Shown: positions 26,792-34,159, numbered from the stretch's first letter. The stretch: DNA of 64,000 nt from Dyadobacter luticola (GCF_005860805.1 NZ_VCEJ01000005.1:310001-374000), one strand, 5' to 3'. Notes: generated by a model from the sequence alone, not told the origin. A program made the numbers and translations.

Positions 26792-26806
26792 GGTGCGGAG
26801 CTTTTT

Positions 26807-26876
26807 TTGTCATTGGTGGTCATTTGTTGTCAGGTGTGGTCATTTATTGTCAGGTGTTGTCAGGTCTTGTTTGGGG
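26807..26876 (+). repeat. 10-bp-period repeat array, single orientation
   Basis: Seven consecutive decamers: TTGTCATTGG, TGGTCATTTG, TTGTCAGGTG, TGGTCATTTA, TTGTCAGGTG, TTGTCAGGTC and TTGTTTGGGG. They are the same unit as at 4316-4455 but lack the inverted arm. The array lies 15 bp after the esterase stop. The rest of the 181-bp gap up to 26972 has no other feature I can name. Confidence 0.85.
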
Positions 26877-26972
26877 TGGGTCGGCGGTGTTTTGAGGAAA
26901 AGTGTTGGTTGGTAAGTTTACTTTCCTGGCATTAAAATTGATCATTCTTAATAACAGCAAATCAGAAAAATC

Positions 26973-27197
26973 ATGAGAGGCAAGCTTCCGGAAGATCAGG
27001 CGTTGGTACTATTTACAGATATGAATGGTATCCCAAGAGAGGGGACTTATAAAAAGGGCTCCAAGGCGTTTGTGGAGGCTATTGGAGATGAAGGGCCGGA
27101 GGATACCGGCAACATTTACCCGGAAGAAGACATTGTTTCGTGGGAATATCTTGAGAAAAAAGACAAGCCCAACAGCGACATTATGGTGATTTTGTGA
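26973..27197 (+). CDS. small hypothetical acidic protein
   Basis: 74 residues, no signal or membrane segment. It reads RGKLPEDQALVLFTDMNGIP and later GDEGPEDTGNIYPEEDIVSWEYLEK, ending in DIMVIL. The size and pattern resemble small conserved cytoplasmic proteins, but I cannot assign a family. It is convergent with the FG-GAP protein gene; their stops lie 12 nt apart. Confidence 0.6.
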   Translation: MRGKLPEDQALVLFTDMNGIPREGTYKKGSKAFVEAIGDEGPEDTGNIYPEEDIVSWEYLEKKDKPNSDIMVIL

Positions 27198-27209
27198 GAG
27201 AATGATCTG

Positions 27210-28700
27210 TCACAATTTTGCATCATTGCGGAAAACGCCGTCGTAATTGCTGCCCATGTAAGCGCCCCATTTGATTGCGGTTTTTACCGGCACCGAGGTA
27301 GAAATACAATGTACCTGCATCCCGTCGAAGGATTGGGAAAGTTCGTTGTGCTTGTCGGTGCTGTTGCAATAAATCACTTCGAGATAGCCGTCGTTGTCGA
27401 GATCACCAATCCAGGGCGTGGAAGACAGGTTATGTCCGGGGATTCCTTCCGTCAGCTGGGACACTTTTTTTGAAGTGAAATCTATGGTGAAGATGTTGGT
27501 ATTGAATACTTTATCGGCACCATCCATGATTTCGTAATCCACACTTAACAGTACTTCGTCAATTTTATCACCATTCAGGTCGGCTACTACCGGGCTGCTG
27601 GTTTGATAATATCCCAGCGAATCGAGAAACTGGATTTTGCCGTCAGATCCGTTAATCATTGCCTGTTTGGTCCATTTTAGGTAAGGCCAGCGTCCTTTTG
27701 CAAAAGATATAAAGAAATCCGGGACGTGATCGGCATTGAAACGGCCAATTGCCATCGTGGTATATGCCTCGGTATAGGGGAGGCGGACCGTCCAAAGCGG
27801 GTCCAAATTTTTTCCGTTAAAAGTCAGCACGCGTCCGTCGACAGAATTTACGACAATGTCGAGCACGCCGTCTTCATTGACATCTACCCAGGCGGGCGGG
27901 GCTATGAAACCTTTTTTAGGGCCGGTCGCGATTTTTGTGGAAGCCGAAAGGTCGCCGTCTAATACCATTTGAATGGTTCCAACAAAAAGATTTCCACCCA
28001 CTGTTTCGCCACCGGTGCCAAAAATAATCCTCGAACTTCCCGGATTTTGCTGGTTAAAATCGACCGCTACCGACATATAAATTTCCTTATCATCGGGCAT
28101 ATATGCTTCTGAAAGCACTTTCCCGGTCGCGCTGCTCATAATGGCGAGCTTGCCAGCGGCACGGTTTGGATTAAACGGGGGCACTTTAATGTCGCCACCG
28201 TTGGAAATGAGAATGTCTTTCAGGCCGTCGCCGTCTACGTCGTGAATAAATTGCGGGTTGTAGAAATTGAACCATTTTTCGCCATTTGCAGAATATTGCG
28301 ATGAGTCAAATTTCCAGATCGCCTTGCCCGTTTTGCCGTCCAGCGCCTGAAATTCCACCGATCGCCCTGCAAAAAAAGCATCTCTGACACCGTCCGCATT
28401 AATGTCGTAAAGTCCTGCCGAACCAAACATCTGATCATTCGCGGAATTTCCCCAGATCAGCTCCCCTGATTTCCCGTCGAGCGCAATCATCGCCGAGTCG
28501 CAATGCTCAAACTCTGCCTTTCCAGCCCCGATAAGAATGTCCATGACGCCATCCCCATTGATATCTTCCACCCGCGGCGAAGAAAAAGTCCCTACGCCAG
28601 GCAGCGTCTTGGTCCATCTTTCAGAAGTTGTTTTGCGCAGAAAAAAGTAGTAAATACAGAAGGAAGCGACGATGACCAAAGCAATTCCAAAAACTTTCAC
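27210..28700 (-). CDS. membrane-anchored FG-GAP/VCBS beta-propeller protein
   Basis: About 496 residues from GTG 28700; an in-frame GTG at 28790 would add 30 residues but lies inside the terminator of the tRNA-like array, so the inner start is preferred. An anchor (VFGIALVIVASFCIYYFFL) leads into repeats with calcium-binding-like DxNxDGxxD loops: DINGDGVMDILIG, DINADGVRDAFFAG, DVDGDGLKDILIS, DVNEDGVLDIVVN, DLNGDKIDEVLLS and DLDNDGYLEVIYC. These form a propeller related to PQQ-like and integrin-alpha folds. It is likely periplasmic and non-enzymatic, perhaps a binding or scaffold protein. It lies directly downstream of the array on the same strand. Confidence 0.8.
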   Translation of the reverse strand: MKVFGIALVIVASFCIYYFFLRKTTSERWTKTLPGVGTFSSPRVEDINGDGVMDILIGAGKAEFEHCDSAMIALDGKSGELIWGNSANDQMFGSAGLYDINADGVRDAFFAGRSVEFQALDGKTGKAIWKFDSSQYSANGEKWFNFYNPQFIHDVDGDGLKDILISNGGDIKVPPFNPNRAAGKLAIMSSATGKVLSEAYMPDDKEIYMSVAVDFNQQNPGSSRIIFGTGGETVGGNLFVGTIQMVLDGDLSASTKIATGPKKGFIAPPAWVDVNEDGVLDIVVNSVDGRVLTFNGKNLDPLWTVRLPYTEAYTTMAIGRFNADHVPDFFISFAKGRWPYLKWTKQAMINGSDGKIQFLDSLGYYQTSSPVVADLNGDKIDEVLLSVDYEIMDGADKVFNTNIFTIDFTSKKVSQLTEGIPGHNLSSTPWIGDLDNDGYLEVIYCNSTDKHNELSQSFDGMQVHCISTSVPVKTAIKWGAYMGSNYDGVFRNDAKL

Positions 28701-28780
28701 GAGGAGCGATTTATAACATTGGTTACAAATCAGTAAAAGCCCATTATTTATCTTTTTATACTTGCGTGAGTCCCGGTCAT

Positions 28781-28812
28781 AAAAAAGCACCTAACATTGC
28801 TGCTAAGCGCTC
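28781..28812 (-). terminator. terminator after unit F, overlapping the alternative start of the FG-GAP gene
   Basis: AGCGCTTA and TAGGTGCT pair with two wobbles, followed by TTTTTT. The stem differs from the other terminators but remains foldable. It would shield the FG-GAP gene downstream from array transcription. Confidence 0.65.
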
Positions 28813-28820
28813 TTGAATGT

Positions 28821-28918
28821 GGGCCCACCTGGAATCGAAGGCGATCGCGCCCCCGGCAACCACCTACTGATTATGAGCCGCCGTGGAACGGGCAGTTGCT
28901 CTAACCGAATGAGAGCTT
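28821..28918 (-). pseudogene. tRNA-like unit F: near-copy of unit E
   Basis: Same architecture and inserts as unit E, exactly 145 bp away, with a few changes such as CCAGG for CCAAG in the T-stem 3' strand. Near-identity over the whole unit indicates recent tandem duplication or gene conversion. Confidence 0.8.
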
Positions 28919-28924
28919 ATCATC

Positions 28925-28957
28925 AAAAAAAGCACTCAACATTGCTGCTAAGTGCTT
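28925..28957 (-). terminator. terminator after tRNA-like unit E
   Basis: AAGCACTTAGCAGC...GTTGAGTGCTT hairpin followed by a run of seven T on the minus strand. Confidence 0.75.
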
Positions 28958-28965
28958 ATTGATGT

Positions 28966-29064
28966 GGGCCCACTTGGAATCGAAGGCGATCGCGCCCCCG
29001 GCAACCACCTACTGATTATGAGCCGCCGTGGAACGGGCAGTTGCTCTAACCGAATGAGAGCTCC
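28966..29064 (-). pseudogene. tRNA-like unit E: two GC-rich inserts, no 5' acceptor strand
   Basis: Starts at GAGCTCTCATTCGGTTAGAG without the GGGCCTATA strand. In the anticodon stem, ACTGA is cut to ACTG plus a 15-nt insert with CCGTtccACGG. In the T-stem CTTGG is replaced by 21 nt with GGCGcgatCGCC. The 3' end TTCGATTCCAAGTGGGCCCA is intact. It cannot fold as a normal tRNA. Confidence 0.8.
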
Positions 29065-29067
29065 CCA

Positions 29068-29102
29068 ACAAAAAAAGCACTCAACATTGCTGCTAAGTGC
29101 TT
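29068..29102 (-). terminator. terminator after tRNA-like unit D
   Basis: AAGCACT...AGTGCTT stem followed by seven T on the minus strand. It is a strong intrinsic terminator, nearly identical in sequence to those after units C and E. Confidence 0.75.
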
Positions 29103-29110
29103 ATTAATGT

Positions 29111-29166
29111 GGGCCCACTTGGAATCGAAGACGATCGCGCCCCCGGCAACCACCTACTGATTATGA
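29111..29166 (-). pseudogene. tRNA-like unit D: 3' half with T-stem insert
   Basis: Begins at CATAATCAGTAGGTG and ends TTCGATTCCAAGTGGGCCCA. The T-stem 5' strand CTTGG is replaced by 21 nt containing GGCGcgatCGTC, a hairpin kept by a G-T pair where units E and F have GGCGcgatCGCC. Confidence 0.75.
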
Positions 29167-29170
29167 TTGA

Positions 29171-29206
29171 CATAAAGAAGCACTTAAACATTGCTGCTAA
29201 GTGCTT
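29171..29206 (-). terminator. terminator of the intact tRNA
   Basis: AAGCACTTA and TAAGTGCTT form a perfect 9-bp stem with an 11-nt loop, followed on the minus strand by CTTTATG, a weak T tract. The same hairpin follows units D, E and F, where the T tract is longer. Read-through from unit C into unit D is therefore more likely than after D. Confidence 0.75.
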
Positions 29207-29213
29207 ATTAATG

Positions 29214-29287
29214 TGGGCCCACTTGGAATCGAACCAAGCACCTACTGATTATGAGTCAGTTGCTCTAACCGAATGAGCTATAGGCCC
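29214..29287 (-). tRNA. tRNA with CAU anticodon (elongator Met, or Ile2 if lysidine-modified)
   Basis: A complete cloverleaf of 74 nt. The acceptor GGGCCTA pairs with TGGGCCC (one wobble), the D-stem is GCTC/GAGC, and the anticodon stem ACTGA/TCAGT holds loop CTCATAA with anticodon CAU. The T-stem CTTGG/CCAAG encloses TTCGATT, and the discriminator is A. CCA is not encoded (ACAT follows). An intrinsic terminator follows at 29171-29206. CAU with this loop fits both elongator Met and Ile2; the sequence alone does not decide. It is the only functional-looking copy among six in the array. Confidence 0.93.
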
Positions 29288-29304
29288 TAATATTTTGCCA
29301 GGTT

Positions 29305-29377
29305 TAGAAACAAGCACCTACTGATTATGAGCGGCCGCCGCGCGGTCAGTTGCTCTAACCGAATGAGCTATAGGCCC
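29305..29377 (-). pseudogene. tRNA-like unit B: anticodon-stem insert, T-arm lost
   Basis: GGGCCTATAGCTCATTCGG and TTAGAGCAACTGA are as in the intact copy. A 14-nt GC-only insert (CCGCGCGGCGGCCG) then precedes CTCATAATCAGTAGGTGCTTG, after which the T-arm is replaced by unrelated sequence. The acceptor cannot close. Confidence 0.8.
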
Positions 29378-29394
29378 TCCTGAATTAATTTTGT

Positions 29395-29447
29395 ATGTCA
29401 GTTGCTCTAAGCGACCGGGCAAACGCTTTGTGAGCTATTGGCCCAAA
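29395..29447 (-). pseudogene. tRNA-like unit A: 5' half with D-loop insert
   Basis: The acceptor-D segment GGGCCAATAGCTCA and the closing TTAGAGCAACTGA are kept, but the D-loop TTCGG is replaced by 20 nt that can fold as AAGCG...CGCTT. Similarity ends after the anticodon-stem start, so the 3' half is missing. Confidence 0.75.
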
Positions 29448-29466
29448 CCGAACTTCGTTCGGAGTG

Positions 29467-29497
29467 CAAAACTACGGAAAGAGTAGAAATCTGCAAA
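29467..29497 (-). promoter_or_regulatory. promoter of the tRNA array: TTTG-N19-TAGTTTTG
   Basis: On the minus strand, TTTG (29494-29497) and TAGTTTTG (29467-29474) are 19 nt apart, an exact fit to the Bacteroidota housekeeping promoter TTTG-N19-TAnnTTTG. Transcription would start near 29460, at a perfect CCGAAC-gaa-GTTCGG hairpin (29448-29462), and run through all units. No comparable promoter is seen between units B and C. Confidence 0.75.
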
Positions 29498-29563
29498 CCG
29501 AGTGACAAGAATAACTTCTTTTGTCCGTTGCTAGTTTTATTACTTTTACCAAAAAACTGCGTT

Positions 29564-30796
29564 TTGAATAAAAGGAAAATAATCAACGATCCGGTTTACG
29601 GATTCATTTCGATATCTTCTGACTTACTCTACGATCTGGTCGATCACCCTTATTTTCAGCGTCTGAGGAGAATAAAACAGCTTGGTTTGGCCGATGTGGT
29701 CTATCCCGGCGCGCTGCATACCCGCTTTCACCATGCCCTCGGCGCCATGCATTTGATGGGGCAGGCCTTGAAAGCTTTGCAGGAAAAGGGCCACATGATC
29801 TGGGAATTGGAATTTGAAGCGGCACAAGCGGCGATTTTGCTGCATGATCTCGGTCATGGTCCATTCTCTCACGTACTCGAAAGCGTGATGATGCCGGGCG
29901 TGGCACATGAAGATGTGACGCTGGTGCTCATGAAGGACATTAACCGGCAGATGAACGGCCGCCTTGATATCGCGATCCAAATGTTCAACGGTACCTATCC
30001 CCGCAGGTTTTTTCACCAGATGATTTCCAGCCAGCTGGATATGGACCGGATGGATTATCTCAAACGCGACAGCTTTTACACAGGTGTGATCGAAGGCTCC
30101 ATCGGCGCCGACAGGCTCATCAAAATGTTCGACATCAGCGGCGATCAACTGGTGGTGGAGGAAAAAGGACTGCTCAGTATCGAGAATTTTCTGCACGCCC
30201 GCAGGCTGATGTACTGGCAGGTTTACCTTCACAAAACGCTTCTGAGCGCCCAGGCGATGCTTACACAAATACTTTTCAGGGCGAGAGAACTGACAGCGGC
30301 GGGGCATGATTTGTTCGCCACACCTGATTTTGCACGCTTTTTATATGAAAAATATACGCTCGCCGATTTCGACTCCCAGCCTGACCTGCTGAGTTCATTC
30401 AACGCTTTGGACGACAATGACGTATGGGCATCTGTGAAAGGCTGGCGGCTGCATTCCGACCCTGTTCTGTCAACATTGTGTAAGATGCTGCTGAATCGCC
30501 AACTTTTCAAAATACAATTTTTCAATGCTGAGCCGGGAGAAGAAATTCTGGGGCCTTTGCGGGCGCAGCTGAAACAATCGGGAGTGGGTGAAACACAAAT
30601 ACCTTACTTCCTGATAAAAGGCGAAACAACCAACTCCGCCTATGCCAAAGAACAGGACCCGATCCGCGTAAAAATGAAGAACGGGGATTTGGTCGATATA
30701 GCCGACGCGTCTGATATTCCGACGATTGAGGCCCTGACTAAGATTGTACGCAAGTACTATGTATGTTGGGGTAAAAATGTATCTTTGCGTGGTTAG
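29564..30796 (+). CDS. HD-domain phosphohydrolase (dNTPase-like)
   Basis: 410 residues from TTG 29564, chosen because NKRKIINDPVYGFI is the usual family N-terminus; the longer frame from 29438 would translate the tRNA-like array leader. The metal motif runs HTRFHHALGAMHLMGQA (about 52-68), then LLHDLGHGPFSHVLE (about 93-107) with the HD pair, and QLDMDRMDYLKRD supplies the last aspartate. Family members hydrolyse nucleotides or phosphodiesters in the cytoplasm; the substrate is not known. It directly precedes the lipid A operon; a promoter element for that operon lies near its 3' end. Confidence 0.88.
   Translation: MNKRKIINDPVYGFISISSDLLYDLVDHPYFQRLRRIKQLGLADVVYPGALHTRFHHALGAMHLMGQALKALQEKGHMIWELEFEAAQAAILLHDLGHGPFSHVLESVMMPGVAHEDVTLVLMKDINRQMNGRLDIAIQMFNGTYPRRFFHQMISSQLDMDRMDYLKRDSFYTGVIEGSIGADRLIKMFDISGDQLVVEEKGLLSIENFLHARRLMYWQVYLHKTLLSAQAMLTQILFRARELTAAGHDLFATPDFARFLYEKYTLADFDSQPDLLSSFNALDDNDVWASVKGWRLHSDPVLSTLCKMLLNRQLFKIQFFNAEPGEEILGPLRAQLKQSGVGETQIPYFLIKGETTNSAYAKEQDPIRVKMKNGDLVDIADASDIPTIEALTKIVRKYYVCWGKNVSLRG
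30780..30787 (+). promoter_or_regulatory. -7 element TATCTTTG ahead of lpxD
   Basis: Exact TAnnTTTG match, overlapping the last codons of the HD gene, with a TTGG about 17-20 nt upstream as a weak -33 box. The predicted start near 30794 gives a leader of about 70 nt for lpxD. Confidence 0.5.
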
Positions 30797-30866
30797 TCAG
30801 CGTCCAAAAAGGGAAGGAAGATTAAAGAAATTATACAACATTCTCGAAATACATTAGCCGAAAAAT

Positions 30867-31925
30867 ATGAAATTTACTGTCAGCGAGATTGCTCAAATGC
30901 TTGATGGAACCATTGTTGGAGATGAGAAAATAACAATTAATTCGGCTGCTAAAATTGAAGAAGGGCAACCGGGTTGTATATCCTTTTTGGCTAATAGTAA
31001 ATACGAAGCCTTCATTTACACCACACAATCTTCTGCGGTGATCGTTAACAAGGATTTTGCCCCGAAAAAGGAAGTAGCGGCAACCCTGATCTACGTAGAA
31101 AACGCTTACACTGCTTTCACCATTTTATTAGAAGAATACCAAAAACGCCTTTCCCGCATCAAGACAGGGGTTGAGCAGCCCAGCTTCATCGGAGAGAACA
31201 GCAAATTGGGCGACGACTGCTACCGGGGCGCGTTTTCCTACATTGGTAAAAACTGTATTATCGGTGACGATGTCAAGATTTATCCTCATGCTTATTTAGG
31301 AGATAATGTGTCGATCGGAGCGGGTTCCGTGATCCATCCGGGTGTGCGCATTTATGACAATACAGTTATCGGAAAGTGCTGTACGATTTTCGCAAATACC
31401 GTAATTGGCGGCGACGGATTCGGATTTGCACCGCAGTCTGACGGTTCTTACAAGACCATCCCGCAACTTGGAAATGTCATAATTGAAGACGACGTCAGCA
31501 TTGGTTCCAATACCACGATTGATTGCGCCACGATGGGCTCGACTATTATCCGTCAGGGCGTCAAAATAGATAATCTTGTTCAAATCGCACATAATGTAGA
31601 GATTGGAAAAAATACCGTAATTGCAGCGCAATCGGGAATTTCCGGCTCAACCACCGTCGGCGAACAATGTATCATCGCCGGGCAGGTAGGCGTGGTAGGG
31701 CACATTACAATAGCTAATAATACCAAAATCGGTGCCCAGAGCGGCCTGGGTAAGTCCATCAAAAAAGAAGGGCTTTCACTGTCAGGCTCGCCTGCAAGAG
31801 ATCTCAACGAACATTTGCGGTCGATGGCACTCGTGAGAAGGCTCCCCGAAATGGAAGAGCGGCTGAAAGACCTGGAAAGCAAGCATGAAACTTCTGATTT
31901 TCAGGAGCCGGTCAAGCAGCCATAA
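30867..31925 (+). CDS. lpxD: UDP-3-O-acylglucosamine N-acyltransferase LpxD
   Basis: 352 residues. An N-terminal uridine-binding domain (FTVSEIAQMLDGTIVGDEKI; GCISFLANSKYEAFIYTTQSSAVIV) leads into left-handed hexapeptide repeats (IGENSKLGDDCYRGAFSYIG, IGDDVKIYPHAYLGDNVSIG). The catalytic histidine lies in QIAHNVEIGKNTVIAAQ (about 238-254), and a C-terminal helix closes the trimer. It adds the second 3-hydroxyacyl chain during lipid A synthesis. It heads the operon lpxD-lpxC/fabZ-lpxA. Confidence 0.96.
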   Translation: MKFTVSEIAQMLDGTIVGDEKITINSAAKIEEGQPGCISFLANSKYEAFIYTTQSSAVIVNKDFAPKKEVAATLIYVENAYTAFTILLEEYQKRLSRIKTGVEQPSFIGENSKLGDDCYRGAFSYIGKNCIIGDDVKIYPHAYLGDNVSIGAGSVIHPGVRIYDNTVIGKCCTIFANTVIGGDGFGFAPQSDGSYKTIPQLGNVIIEDDVSIGSNTTIDCATMGSTIIRQGVKIDNLVQIAHNVEIGKNTVIAAQSGISGSTTVGEQCIIAGQVGVVGHITIANNTKIGAQSGLGKSIKKEGLSLSGSPARDLNEHLRSMALVRRLPEMEERLKDLESKHETSDFQEPVKQP

Positions 31926-31958
31926 CTCAACGCACCTCTTAGTAGAAAAGATTTCATA

Positions 31959-33350
31959 ATGAACGAAAAACAACAAACGATTTCCAGGTCCGTGTCTGTA
32001 ACCGGGGTAGGGTTACATACAGGAGTGGTTGCAACAATGACTTTTGTCCCGGCGGCAGCTAATCACGGATATAAATTTCAGCGCATCGATTTACCCGACC
32101 AACCTATCGTAGATGCCGATGTTGATAATGTTGTAGATCTTTCGCGAGGCACGACAATCGAACAAAACGGTGCCCGGATTCATACCGTAGAACATACCCT
32201 CGCCGCGCTGGTGGGTCTTCAAATTGACAATGTCCTGATACAGCTGGACGGCCCCGAGCCGCCGATCATGGACGGAAGCTCGATCAACTTTGTGGATGCT
32301 TTGCTGGACGCGGGTATCGAGGAGCAAAATGCTTACCGCAACTATTTCGAAGTACCGGAATATGTTCATTATATCAATAAAGAAAAAGATACTGAACTCG
32401 CTGCCCTGCCGCTGTCGGATTACCGGCTGACGGTGATGGTGGATTACAATTCTACCGTAATCAGCAGTCAGCATGCTTCTTTGAATGACATTACATTGTT
32501 CAAAGACGATATCGCAAGATGCCGCACATTTGTTTTCCTGCACGAGCTGGAAATGCTTTACAAGCAGAACCTGATCAAAGGAGGCGACCTGACCAATGCC
32601 ATCGTGATCGTAGATCGTGAGGTGCAGGATGGCGAGCTCGATCATCTTTCGCAGCTTTTGAATAAGCCGAAAGTGAGCGTCAACAAATCCAAAGGGATTC
32701 TGAACAATGTGGAGCTGCATTACCCCAACGAAATGGCAAGGCACAAGCTCCTTGACCTGATAGGAGACTTAGCGCTGATCGGACGTCCTATTAAAGCACA
32801 GATTCTGGCAGCCCGTCCAGGTCACGCAGCGAATGTTGCCCTGGCGAAAAAGATCAAAAAGCTGATCAAATCGGGCAAGGGTGACATTCCGCAATATGAT
32901 CCGCATAAAGCGCCGGTTTTTGACATTAACCAGATCGGCCAGTTGCTGGCACACCGCTATCCCTTCCAAATGATCGACAAAATTATTGCGCTGGATGAAA
33001 ACAGCGTTGTCGGTGTGAAGAATGTGACAATCAACGAGCAATTCTTCCTGGGACATTTTCCCGGAAACCCGGTGATGCCTGGCGTTTTGCAGTTGGAAGC
33101 GATGGCGCAAACCGGTGGTATCCTGGTTTTGACCAGCGTGCCTGACCCTGATAATTACTGGCCCTATCTCATCGGAATCGATGCTTGCCGTTTCAGACGC
33201 AATGTTTTCCCCGGAGATACAGTTATTTTTAAATGTGAATTCACTTCTCCTATGAAACGCGGGATTGTGAAAATGAGTGGTCGGGGATATGTGGCCGGCC
33301 AATTGGTGTGTGAAGCGGATATGATAGCAAGCCTGGTAAAGAAAAAATGA
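31959..33350 (+). CDS. lpxC-fabZ: bifunctional LpxC deacetylase / FabZ dehydratase
   Basis: 463 residues. LpxC covers about 1-310 with the zinc ligands in HTVEHTLAALVG (about 76-87) and ARHKLLDLIGDLALIG (about 251-266), and the basic/His patch GHAANVAL. FabZ covers about 320-463 with LLAHRYPFQMIDKI and the catalytic HFPGNPVMPGVLQLEAMAQ. The fusion is characteristic of Bacteroidota. It couples the committed lipid A step (deacetylation of UDP-3-acyl-GlcNAc) with 3-hydroxyacyl-ACP dehydration, balancing lipid A and fatty acid synthesis. Its stop overlaps the lpxA start by 4 nt (ATGA). Confidence 0.97.
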   Translation: MNEKQQTISRSVSVTGVGLHTGVVATMTFVPAAANHGYKFQRIDLPDQPIVDADVDNVVDLSRGTTIEQNGARIHTVEHTLAALVGLQIDNVLIQLDGPEPPIMDGSSINFVDALLDAGIEEQNAYRNYFEVPEYVHYINKEKDTELAALPLSDYRLTVMVDYNSTVISSQHASLNDITLFKDDIARCRTFVFLHELEMLYKQNLIKGGDLTNAIVIVDREVQDGELDHLSQLLNKPKVSVNKSKGILNNVELHYPNEMARHKLLDLIGDLALIGRPIKAQILAARPGHAANVALAKKIKKLIKSGKGDIPQYDPHKAPVFDINQIGQLLAHRYPFQMIDKIIALDENSVVGVKNVTINEQFFLGHFPGNPVMPGVLQLEAMAQTGGILVLTSVPDPDNYWPYLIGIDACRFRRNVFPGDTVIFKCEFTSPMKRGIVKMSGRGYVAGQLVCEADMIASLVKKK

Positions 33351-34159
33351 CTCAATCGTTAGCATACATTCATTCTAGCGCCAAGATTGGCCAGAATGTT
33401 GAAATTGAACCCTTCGCGATGATACATGCAGATGTTGAAATTGGCGAGGGAACATGGATTGGCTCACATGCGGTCATTAATTCTGGTGCGAGGATCGGAA
33501 AAAACTGCCGGATTTTTCCCGGAGCAGTGATCTCCTCCACACCTCAGGACCTGAAATACAATAATGAATACACGCTGACCATCATCGGTGATAACACGAC
33601 GATCAGGGAATATGCCACCATCAGCCGCGGTACCGAGGAACATTGGCGCACCGAGGTCGGCTCCGGCTGCCTGATCATGGCTTACGCCCACGTAGCACAC
33701 GATTGCCGCGTAGGAAACAACTGTATCATTGGAAACAATGTGCAGATGGCAGGTCACGTACACGTTGGCGACTGGGCGATTGTCAGTGCGTTAAGCGCTG
33801 TGCACCAGTTTGTTAAAATCGGTCCGCATGCATTTGTTTCCGGTGCATCGCTGGTCCGCAAAGATGTTCCGCCATTTACCAAAGCAGCCCGCGAGCCTAT
33901 TTCTTATGTAGGTATCAACTCCGTGGGATTGCGTCGCCGGGGATACAGCAACGAGAAAATCGTTGATATCCAGAATATCTACCGCTACATCTACATGCGC
34001 GGCCTCAACAACGCCGAAGCTTTACAAAAAATAGAACTGGAACTCCCCCCATCCAACGAAAGAGACGAAGTTGTAAACTTCATCCGCAACTCGGAACGTG
34101 GCATTATGAAAAGTCCGTTTCAAACAAACGGGACGACCGAGTCGGAGGCACAAAGCTGA
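33347..34159 (+). CDS. lpxA: UDP-N-acetylglucosamine acyltransferase LpxA
   Basis: 270 residues of hexapeptide-repeat beta-helix (IHSSAKIGQNVEIEPFAMIHADVEIGEG in part) with the catalytic-histidine region MAYAHVAHDCRVGNNCIIG (about 108-126) and the C-terminal helical domain (INSVGLRRRGYSNEKI). It transfers the first 3-hydroxyacyl chain to UDP-GlcNAc in the cytoplasm. It is translationally coupled to lpxC-fabZ by an ATGA overlap and converges with the MOSC gene, 13 nt away. Confidence 0.96.
   Translation: MTQSLAYIHSSAKIGQNVEIEPFAMIHADVEIGEGTWIGSHAVINSGARIGKNCRIFPGAVISSTPQDLKYNNEYTLTIIGDNTTIREYATISRGTEEHWRTEVGSGCLIMAYAHVAHDCRVGNNCIIGNNVQMAGHVHVGDWAIVSALSAVHQFVKIGPHAFVSGASLVRKDVPPFTKAAREPISYVGINSVGLRRRGYSNEKIVDIQNIYRYIYMRGLNNAEALQKIELELPPSNERDEVVNFIRNSERGIMKSPFQTNGTTESEAQS

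Larger units (their letters stand above)
28781..29447 (-). repeat. tandem tRNA(CAU)-derived array, six units (one intact)
   Basis: Read on the minus strand from 29447: unit A (5' half, altered D-loop), B (nearly full, insert in the anticodon stem, T-arm lost), C (intact, 29214-29287), D (3' half with T-stem insert), and E and F (D-arm onward, with both inserts). Units E and F are near-identical, and the GGGCCC 3' acceptor strands of D, E and F are spaced exactly 145 bp apart (29111, 28966, 28821). Units C to F each end in the same hairpin terminator. This explains the otherwise gene-free stretch 28791-29563. Confidence 0.9.

Noticed and set aside
28821..29287. CRISPR array
   Set aside because: The repeats are 145 bp with tRNA and terminator content, not short repeats with unique spacers, and no cas genes are present.
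28821..29287. tRNA genes with introns
   Set aside because: Inserts are in the D-loop, anticodon stem and T-stem, not at 37/38, and several units also lack whole arms, so splicing could not restore a tRNA.
29438..29563. N-terminal extension of the HD hydrolase into the tRNA-like array
   Set aside because: It would translate tRNA-like and promoter sequence on the opposite strand; the family N-terminus begins at TTG 29564.
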